In this document: in pieces, positions 15,467 to 19,821 of the stretch
How the letters are laid out: every line of letters begins with the position of its first letter
Numbering within the stretch: the stretch's first letter is position 1
Source: JASFRS01 sp050114795
Lineage (GTDB): Bacteria > Pseudomonadota > Alphaproteobacteria > Sphingomonadales > CAKZYD01
NCBI GenBank assembly: GCA_050114795.1
Contig: JASFRS010000025.1
Span: 1-19,821, forward strand
DNA: 19,821 nt
Direction of reading: 5' to 3'
Program-made: the position numbers and the translations under genes
The notes under the pieces: model-generated
The model's database searches: none
What the model was told of the DNA's origin: nothing
What the model saw: the letters and a program-made list of their open reading frames with translations, nothing else

Positions 15467-15682
15467 ATGCTCGCAAAGGAATTGCAGACTGCCTCGAAAG
15501 TTAGTCGTTCCGCTGTATTGCAGGTTGAGGTTGAAAAAACATCAACCATGCTTGCAGATGCTGTAGATACATTAAAGGAGAGGTTGGAGGAATTCGATCA
15601 ACTCTTTGATGAATTTGCAGAGATGATAGAGGGCGAAATCAACCTTGATGGGCTGGAAGCAAATCCGGAAAATATAATTTAA
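15467..15682 (+). CDS. Small acidic coiled-coil protein
   Basis: A 71-residue protein with no recognised family. Residues 18-55 form a likely coiled coil with regular Leu/Val spacing and many Glu/Asp (VEVEKTSTMLADAVDTLKER and EEFDQLFDEFAEMIEG). The C-terminus is acidic. ATG 15467 is preceded only by A-rich sequence with a poor ribosome site (AAAGAAA). It sits 77 bases after the HEAT gene and 64 bases before the first Rhs core remnant. It may be another immunity protein or a cassette remnant. The acidic character and length fit either. Confidence that it is expressed is moderate. Confidence 0.5.
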   Translation: MLAKELQTASKVSRSAVLQVEVEKTSTMLADAVDTLKERLEEFDQLFDEFAEMIEGEINLDGLEANPENII

Positions 15683-15746
15683 GATTCAGATATGACTGTT
15701 TCCATCATAAAGTCCGTCTTCTACAGCTGGAGGGAAGTCGGCGAGC

Positions 15747-16469
15747 CTTAATTTATACGCCTACGTACAAGGAGACCCAATAAACTTTGCAGACCCAACG
15801 GGTTTGATTGAAAATATTATTGTTCATGGAACAAGGCCGAGTAACGATGGGTTTGGCTTCGGCTTCGATAACTACTTCATTGATCAATTGTTTCGCTCTT
15901 TTAACGATTATGCCAGAGACGCTGTTGCTGATTTTGCCATAGGGGTTGCATCTGCTGTGGCCGAAGCGGTAGCAGAACAGGCTGTCAATGAAACACTCGA
16001 GCGAACGTGCTCTGCCTTAAAGGCTGCAGCAGACCCGTTTAGGGGAACCGCTGATGCGCTTATAGCTGCCAGTGCACTGTCAGGTACAAATCCGGAAAAA
16101 TTATCTGTGTTACTTGGGGGCGATGCTGGTTTATCCTTTATTGCTGGTGGTGGCGGCACTGGTGGGTTAATTCTCGCAGGCGATGGTCGCGTCGGTGCGT
16201 TTGCCAGTGCTAGAATTACAACTGGGATCGAAGCGACAGTAGGTATCGACGCAGCCGTGGTACCAACATCGTCCATTAGTGGCATATCCGTGGTAGGTTC
16301 CGTTTCTGCTGCCAGGGTTAACGCTTCCTTGATCGTTCCTGCTGGTTTCAGACAACAAAAACTTGGGGCTTCATTTAACGGTAGAATTAGTACAGACTTT
16401 AAAATAGGGATTCCCGTGCAAGCATCAGTAGGGTTAGAAGTTACGGAGGCTTTCTTGTGTCCGAATTAA
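15747..16469 (+). CDS. Orphan Rhs C-terminal cassette 1 (toxin tip), no start codon
   Basis: This frame starts in the very last part of an Rhs core: LNLYAYVQGDPINFADPTGL, ending at 15806. It continues into a 221-residue variable tip. The tip has a helical section (YARDAVADFAIGVASAVAEA, then a Cys-containing helix) and a Gly-rich half with alternating small and hydrophobic residues (GDAGLSFIAGGGGTGGLILA onward), suggesting beta strands and possibly membrane action. The core is cut off at 15747 and no ATG or GTG leads in; TTG 15804 is the first possible start and has no ribosome site. It is therefore a silent, displaced 3' cassette unless recombined onto a full rhs gene. The next gene begins inside its end, as immunity genes do. 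I do not recognise the toxin class. Confidence 0.65.
   Translation, partial: LNLYAYVQGDPINFADPTGLIENIIVHGTRPSNDGFGFGFDNYFIDQLFRSFNDYARDAVADFAIGVASAVAEAVAEQAVNETLERTCSALKAAADPFRGTADALIAASALSGTNPEKLSVLLGGDAGLSFIAGGGGTGGLILAGDGRVGAFASARITTGIEATVGIDAAVVPTSSISGISVVGSVSAARVNASLIVPAGFRQQKLGASFNGRISTDFKIGIPVQASVGLEVTEAFLCPN
15849..15969 (+). repeat. 121-bp direct repeat, left copy (tip of cassette 1)
   Basis: Identical to 19701-19821 except for one base (C at 15907, T in the right copy). It encodes the first part of the cassette 1 tip in its proper frame. The right copy may continue past the window. Confidence 0.95.
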
Positions 16470-16759
16470 GAAACGCGAATAAAACTGTTGAGGGCTTGCG
16501 CTCTGTAATGATGATAGCAGGATCTATGGGCGCCTTTGTTGCTTCATGGCAAATTATTCTCGGGCATTATTACTTTGTATTGTTTCTCTCATTATCCTCA
16601 TATGTTTATGGAGAGTGTTGGATATCAAGACGCTCGACTTTAGGTATAGAGAATGATCCTTGGAAATATTTTTTTAATGAGAAAATCAATATTGTGTTTC
16701 ATGCTGTTATAGCAATTCTCGGATTTGTGTTAGCGATCTATGAGCTGCTAAACTATTGA
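16457..16759 (+). CDS. Small membrane protein, candidate immunity protein for cassette 1
   Basis: A 100-residue membrane protein starting with GTG 16457, well supported by GGAGG at 16446-16450. It overlaps the end of Rhs cassette 1 by 13 bases, which indicates coupled expression. Three hydrophobic segments lie near residues 15-33, 36-54 and 78-97, with a basic loop WISRRS (55-60) between the second and third. The family is unknown to me. Position right behind an Rhs tip is the standard place for an immunity gene. Being an inner-membrane protein, it suggests that the toxin acts at the membrane, for example by pore formation. Two or three membrane passes are both possible. Confidence 0.7.
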   Translation: MSELRNANKTVEGLRSVMMIAGSMGAFVASWQIILGHYYFVLFLSLSSYVYGECWISRRSTLGIENDPWKYFFNEKINIVFHAVIAILGFVLAIYELLNY

Positions 16760-16764
16760 TCTGA

Positions 16765-16900
16765 TATGGAGGCTCTGGCGCCACGGACAGTCGCTATTTC
16801 CATTCGGATGAGCGCGGCAACATCGTGGCTGTCACAGATAATGGCGGCTTGGCTATAGAGGCCCGCGCCTATGGCCCTTATGGCGAACCGGAAAGCTTTG
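16765..16900 (+). pseudogene. Rhs core fragment, 5' part, split from cassette 2 by a frameshift
   Basis: Following an in-frame TGA (16762-16764), this frame reads YGGSGATDSRYFHSDERG and on to ARAYGPYGEPESF, the Rhs-repeat-associated core signature. It has no start codon. At 16898-16900 two bases are missing relative to the copy at 19393: TTTG here stands for TTCTAC there. The core therefore continues in a different frame, in which cassette 2 remains open. Homology to the third core copy begins at 16777. The fragment cannot be made as one protein with its own tip. Confidence 0.8.
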
Positions 16901-17089
16901 GGCTCCCGCTTCCAATACACCGGCCAAATCGCCATATCAGAGGTTGGGCTGTATTATTACAAAGCGCGTTTTTATGCGCCGAGCTTGGGGCGTTTTCTCC
17001 AGGCTGATCCACTCGGTTATGTGGATGGGTTAAACTTTTACACTTATGTAGGTGGCGACCCTGTTAACCTCACTGACCCCACTGGCTTG
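16777..17089 (+). repeat. Rhs core direct repeat, copy 2
   Basis: Homologous to 19393-19707 over the whole length (313 versus 315 bases). It includes a 50-base exact match at 16901-16950 / 19519-19568. The 2-base length difference is the frameshift at 16898-16900. The upstream sequences are unrelated, so both copies start at nearly the same point of the core. Confidence 0.9.
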
Positions 17090-17746
17090 TACAGTTCTTG
17101 CAGGAACACTGGGCGACATGATGAGAATGGATCCCAAGTTCTCGAATGTACAGACGACGGCGGCGGTTCATCTGGTGGCGCCTTCGCCGGCGGTGGTGCC
17201 AGCTTTGGTGGTGGAGGCTCATTCTCCGGGGGTGGAATCAGCTTTGGCGGCGGTGTGAGCGGGGTCTCCAACTCAGGCATGGTCGTAGACACCATGTCAG
17301 GCGGAGATATCCCTTGCTTAGTAGGTGATTGTATTCGGGTTACCGGTACAAGGGTTACAAATACAGGAGGGCCTATTTTAACCTTGGGTATTAACCTAGA
17401 CGTTGTGGCAATAATTGGATTAGGCGTTGGTGGTGGAATCTATATTGACTTGGACAATGGGGCAATTGGTGTTTATGGAAAGTTTGAGGAAAGCCTAGGA
17501 ATTGATCTTTCTGTGTCTGGGTCTGTTGGCGTCTTTACAAATCAGTCGTATTTGAACGGTGAGTATTTGGGAAATTCCGCTGGAGCTGGCATTTTTGAAC
17601 TGACAGGGAGTAACACTCCAGTCGGAGAGCACGGGCTTGGACTTTTTACCGGTGGAGAATTAGACGTTGGTGTTGGACTTCCTTTCTCGTTTAAGCTTTC
17701 GAAAGGGATTGGGGGATCCTCTTGTCTATTCTTCTGTGGAAAATGA
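16871..17746 (+). CDS. Rhs C-terminal cassette 2: core end plus Gly-rich tip
   Basis: The open frame of 291 residues starts at ATG 16871. The first 10 residues are read out of frame from the core. From residue 11 it gives the true Rhs core end: SRFQYTGQIAISEVGLYYYK, RFYAPSLGRFLQADPLGY, NFYTYVGGDP and LTDPTGL, ending at 17089. The tip (about 218 residues) has a Cys-containing start, a Gly/Ser/Phe-rich linker (about 96-137), then beta-type sequence with alternating hydrophobics (LDVVAIIGLGVGGGIYIDLD, LGIDLSVSGSVGVF, LDVGVGLPFSFKLS) and a final CLFFCGK. It resembles cassette 1 in style, not in sequence. There is no signal peptide. It may be expressed alone from 16871 (GAGG lies upstream), but it is more likely a silent cassette. 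Toxin class unknown. Confidence 0.7.
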   Translation: MALMANRKALGSRFQYTGQIAISEVGLYYYKARFYAPSLGRFLQADPLGYVDGLNFYTYVGGDPVNLTDPTGLYSSCRNTGRHDENGSQVLECTDDGGGSSGGAFAGGGASFGGGGSFSGGGISFGGGVSGVSNSGMVVDTMSGGDIPCLVGDCIRVTGTRVTNTGGPILTLGINLDVVAIIGLGVGGGIYIDLDNGAIGVYGKFEESLGIDLSVSGSVGVFTNQSYLNGEYLGNSAGAGIFELTGSNTPVGEHGLGLFTGGELDVGVGLPFSFKLSKGIGGSSCLFFCGK

Positions 17747-18066
17747 CTTCTAGACCTGGAAGTGGAAAAATTATGACCAAAAGAACAAGAAATTTAAGGG
17801 GTGCGGTAAATTTATTGATGCTAACTCATATTGTTGCAACAATAACGGCCCTGGTGCTTCTTAGACACCCCTACGGCTTAATTGCGCTATTCTTATCCTT
17901 TGTATGTGGATTAGCTTGGACATCAATGTTTAACTGCCCTAACTGTGGGTTGAACGTCTTTGAGCGGGTTATAAGTAAGCGTTACGCTGGTGTCTATTTG
18001 ATGGTGCCTTGGGCGCCAGCTAAATGCTCTCAATGTGGGATGGATTTTACCGCTATTAAGAAATAA
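17743..18066 (+). CDS. Small membrane protein with zinc-ribbon-like cysteines, candidate immunity protein for cassette 2
   Basis: A 107-residue protein whose ATG 17743 overlaps the cassette 2 stop as ATGA. ATG 17773, with GTGGA upstream, is a good alternative giving 97 residues. A basic N-terminus (TKRTRNLRG) precedes two membrane segments (about 22-40 and 43-62). The C-terminal cytoplasmic part has CPNC (65-68) and CSQC (95-98), the spacing of a small zinc ribbon. Position behind the Rhs tip suggests an immunity role, parallel to the membrane protein behind cassette 1. The family is not recognised; the two putative immunity proteins are not similar to each other. Confidence 0.7.
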   Translation: MTSRPGSGKIMTKRTRNLRGAVNLLMLTHIVATITALVLLRHPYGLIALFLSFVCGLAWTSMFNCPNCGLNVFERVISKRYAGVYLMVPWAPAKCSQCGMDFTAIKK

Positions 18067-18227
18067 AAGCTGTTTCTGAGTTGATAAGTGCCTTGTTGAT
18101 GACTTTAGTCATTATGTTTTTGTTTCATAGGGGGTTTGCAAATGGTCCGATTCAGCGGATCATCGAGAGTCTTGCGGCAAATAGGCTTCATTCAACTTTG
18201 GCACCAATGATGGGGCCATAGTGCGCA
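18067..18227 (+). other. Gap with a doubtful 40-residue frame
   Basis: No recognised gene. A short frame from ATG 18099 to TAG 18219-18221 would encode 40 residues with a hydrophobic start (MTLVIMFLFH) and polar rest (RIIESLAANRLHSTLAP). It has no ribosome site. It may be the remains of a lost cassette. Confidence 0.2.
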
Positions 18228-18458
18228 TTGCAAATTTTAGATGAGCTACTCTGTTTTAAAAAAAACACCCCCGCATTTAGAGTTTTCGATCAGCTTTTTA
18301 AAACAGCTCGGGTTCATGATGCTATACTCCTTCGTATCAGCGCAACATTCGCAGATACTCGACTTTTGACTGTTTTACAGAGACGGTTGGGTGGTAGGAT
18401 TGAAACTATCGGACCCAATGAATTTATAACCTTGCCTGTGCCTGGTCCTGAACTTTAG
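18228..18458 (+). CDS. Doubtful small hypothetical protein
   Basis: A 76-residue frame from TTG 18228, with no ribosome site and no ATG nearby. The sequence is helical and basic in the first two thirds (LLCFKKNTPAFRVFDQLFKT and RISATFADTRLLTVLQRRLG) and ends in a Pro-rich tail. I recognise no domain. It lies between the cassette 2 immunity gene and PH-like copy B and could be the tail of a degraded toxin or immunity gene. Confidence 0.25.
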   Translation: MQILDELLCFKKNTPAFRVFDQLFKTARVHDAILLRISATFADTRLLTVLQRRLGGRIETIGPNEFITLPVPGPEL

Positions 18459-18480
18459 ATATGATGTTCTGATTGGAGTC

Positions 18481-18864
18481 TTGAATGCCTATTATTGTAG
18501 CACTGAAAAAAACCTATCTTACAGTGCTTGTTTTTCCTGGAACGAGAGCGGTGGAAGAAACAGCGATTGGTTAGCAAGCTACACAAACCCAGGGCGCGCC
18601 CATCCAGAGGTATTGTTTTTCGATCAATATATGATTATTCGCCCTGAGAAAGAGAATATAAGGGTAGATTATAAAGATATAGTGGACTACTCCACGATTA
18701 TTCCAGACGGTCAAAAACTTGAGGCGAAGACAGCTAAGGTGGAAACGAGTGATGGTTTGATACTGGTTCATATTGAAGGTGGAGGAGAAAGAACCAGGGA
18801 CGTGTTCGGTTTCGTCAGCTTGATTGGCAAAATACGCAGGTTGGTGCAGACGGGAAATCTGTGA
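18481..18864 (+). CDS. Unknown family, PH-like fold suspected, copy B
   Basis: A 127-residue relative of the protein at 14311. The last 99 residues align without gaps, about 60 identical. They keep the strand pattern EVLFFDQYMIIRP, NIRVDYKDIV and LVHIEGGGERTRDVFGF and the final helix LIGKIRRLVQTGNL. The N-terminus differs (CSTEKNLSYSACFSWNESGG). The only in-frame start is TTG 18481, with GGAG only two bases before it, so expression may be poor. In copy A the stop overlaps a HEAT gene; here only a trace of that gene's first codons is left, followed by a diverged Rhs core scrap. Confidence 0.65.
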   Translation: MNAYYCSTEKNLSYSACFSWNESGGRNSDWLASYTNPGRAHPEVLFFDQYMIIRPEKENIRVDYKDIVDYSTIIPDGQKLEAKTAKVETSDGLILVHIEGGGERTRDVFGFVSLIGKIRRLVQTGNL

Positions 18865-18953
18865 GCGGCCATGAACACCTAACATCTGCCCCATATACGA
18901 ATGAACGCGGGGGGAATGTAGCTGCCTCAAATAACAACAGCCGGGGACTTTGA
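18861..18953 (+). pseudogene. Relic: HEAT-gene start joined to a diverged Rhs core scrap
   Basis: A 30-codon frame from GTG 18861, overlapping the PH-like stop, ends at TGA 18951. Codons 1-12 (VSGHEHLTSAPY) line up with the start of the HEAT protein (MKTGENLKSILY), sharing GAA, CTA and TAT codons at the same places. Codons 13-30 (TNERGGNVAASNNNSRGL) resemble the Rhs core SDERGNIVAVTDNGGL: 25 of 39 bases agree without gaps with the core at 16800-16838. It looks like two decayed genes meeting. The assignment is from short matches. Confidence 0.45.
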
Positions 18954-18996
18954 GGCGATACAGAACGTACCTGAATGTAGACCGGTAGCTTAGGGC

Positions 18997-19332
18997 ATGT
19001 TGGTGGATAGAAACTACATCGAAAATGAGATGCTAAGAATTATCAGGGGTGTTGCCAGCAAATCAACGCAGATATCGCTGACCTCTAGGCTATTGCATGA
19101 CCTCGGGGTCTATGGGGATGACGCTTGGTATATGTTTGACAATATTTCGGAAGCTTTCGATATTAAAGACGCCTTATTTGATGGAACCGAATACTTCCCA
19201 AATGAGCATGAATTTCCCGGGTTTATTACCCGTTTGCTCAACAAAAATGCGCTTGATGAATGGAAAGAAATGACCGTTTCTCAGCTTGTTGATTTGATAG
19301 CCGCATCAAAGGTAGAAAAGGCAAGCCAATAG
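18997..19332 (+). CDS. DUF1493 family protein, copy B
   Basis: A 111-residue, intact member of the DUF1493 (PF07377) acyl-carrier-like family. The core is SRLLHDLGVYGDDAWYMFDN, FDGTEYFPNEHEFPG and KEMTVSQLVDLI. Compared with copy A at 13459 it keeps the N-terminal helix (NYIENEMLRIIRGV) that copy A has lost to a frame change. ATG 18997 has only a weak ribosome site (TAGGGC). The position of the ACP phosphopantetheine Ser is Asp here too. DUF1493 genes occur near toxin loci, which suggests but does not show an immunity or helper function. It lies just before the third Rhs core copy. Confidence 0.8.
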   Translation: MLVDRNYIENEMLRIIRGVASKSTQISLTSRLLHDLGVYGDDAWYMFDNISEAFDIKDALFDGTEYFPNEHEFPGFITRLLNKNALDEWKEMTVSQLVDLIAASKVEKASQ

Positions 19333-19380
19333 AAATTAAGGCAGGTTTAACAGATCGATACGTTATAATTTTACTGCCCC

Positions 19381-19794
19381 GATAATCGAATTGGCACCAC
19401 GGACCGCCGCTATTTCCATTCGGATGAGCGGGGGAGTATCGTTGCTGTCACAGATAGCAGCGGCCTGGCTTTAGAGACCCGTGCTTACGGCCCTTATGGA
19501 GAACCAGAAAGCTTCTACGGCTCCCGCTTCCAATACACCGGCCAAATCGCCATATCAGAGGTTGGGCTCTATTATTACAAAGCCCGCTTCTATGCGCCGA
19601 GTTTAGGCAGGTTTTTGCAGACTGACCCATTGGGCTATGTGGATGGGTTGAATCTCTATGCCTATGTTCAGGGAGATCCGATCAATTTGAACGACCCGAC
19701 GGGTTTGGCTTCGGCTTCGATAACTACTTCATTGATCAATTGTTTCGCTCTTTTAATGATTATGCCAGAGACGCTGTTGCTGATTTTGCCATAG
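19381..19794 (+). pseudogene. Rhs core fragment 3 fused out of frame to a cassette-1-type tip
   Basis: From 19381 this frame reads DNRIGTTDRRYFHSDERG through the full core end SRFQYTGQIAISEVGLYYYK, RFLQTDPLGYVDGLNLYAYV and NLNDPTGL (to 19707) with no interruption and no start codon. The next 28 codons are the DNA of cassette 1's tip read in the wrong frame, ending at TAG 19792-19794. The junction is at GGGTTTG (19701-19707). The cassette-1 DNA continues to the window edge. As it stands the product would be a core end with a short meaningless tail, so this copy is inactive. Confidence 0.85.
19393..19707 (+). repeat. Rhs core direct repeat, copy 3
   Basis: The uninterrupted copy of the core end, homologous to 16777-17089. 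A shorter third piece, only the last 20 codons, lies at 15747-15806. Confidence 0.9.
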
Positions 19795-19821
19795 GGGTTG
19801 CATCTGCTGTGGCCGAAGCGG
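19701..19821 (+). repeat. 121-bp direct repeat, right copy, cut by the window edge
   Basis: The copy of 15849-15969 with one mismatch, joined directly to an Rhs core end at GGGTTTG and thereby out of frame. The repeat runs to the last base, so its true length is unknown. Confidence 0.95.

Noticed and set aside
15908..16285. Long minus-strand frame rich in Pro/Ala opposite cassette 1
   Set aside because: It is the antisense reading of a Gly-rich gene with no recognised motif or ribosome site. The same holds for 17044-17295 opposite cassette 2.
15747..19821. Repeated segments as CRISPR or insertion sequences
   Set aside because: The repeats are long, few and coding (Rhs core and tip). There are no short regular spacers, terminal inverted repeats or transposase.

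Overview
The window looks like the chromosome of an alphaproteobacterium. Three things point there: RpmH, RnpA, YidC and argB/dapD sequences of alphaproteobacterial type, a perfect CtrA-type box (TTAA-N7-TTAAC) upstream of a PAS gene, and compact gene packing with many 1-4 base overlaps. I cannot fix the genus.

Positions 1-13294 are ordinary core chromosome. They begin with the 3' end of an RluC/RluD-type pseudouridine synthase and a DUF2189 membrane protein. A minus-strand pair follows: a HAD pyrimidine-nucleotidase-like gene abutting dapD. A double-PAS protein has its own CtrA-type site. Next is the conserved minus-strand cluster rpmH-rnpA-yidD-yidC-engB-argB, with most genes touching or overlapping. 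It couples ribosome and RNase P supply, membrane insertion and cell-division GTPase functions to arginine biosynthesis. rpmH starts with GTG. A hairpin plus U-run between rpmH and rnpA may lower expression of the downstream genes. On the plus strand a tightly coupled run encodes a TVP38/VTT membrane protein, a mercuric-reductase-like flavoprotein, a membrane histidine kinase and a P1-family (DmpA/NylC) self-cleaving hydrolase. It meets a lipoprotein gene tail to tail. The core section closes with tRNA-Arg(ACG).

Positions 13295-19821 are a visibly more A/T-rich accessory region directly 3' of the tRNA. It contains no integrase and no full-length rhs gene. It holds a row of small immunity-like genes: DUF1493, Sel1 repeat, a PH-like family of unknown function, HEAT repeat, and an acidic coiled-coil protein. 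Broken copies of the 3' end of an Rhs gene are interleaved with these. Two Rhs C-terminal cassettes keep long open tails, each followed at once by a small membrane protein that overlaps its stop codon. These are two candidate toxin/immunity pairs with glycine-rich, beta-type, probably membrane-acting tips.

The region carries direct marks of decay and recombination. One is a 121-bp duplicated cassette start with one mismatch, reached through a 49-bp deletion between two GGGTTTG repeats that throws the second copy out of frame. Others are a 2-bp deletion in another Rhs core, a 1-bp frame loss in one DUF1493 copy, a diverged Rhs remnant, and duplicated DUF1493 and PH-like genes. I read it as a polymorphic-toxin cassette and polyimmunity store downstream of a tRNA. 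The functional rhs gene would lie beyond the right edge or elsewhere.
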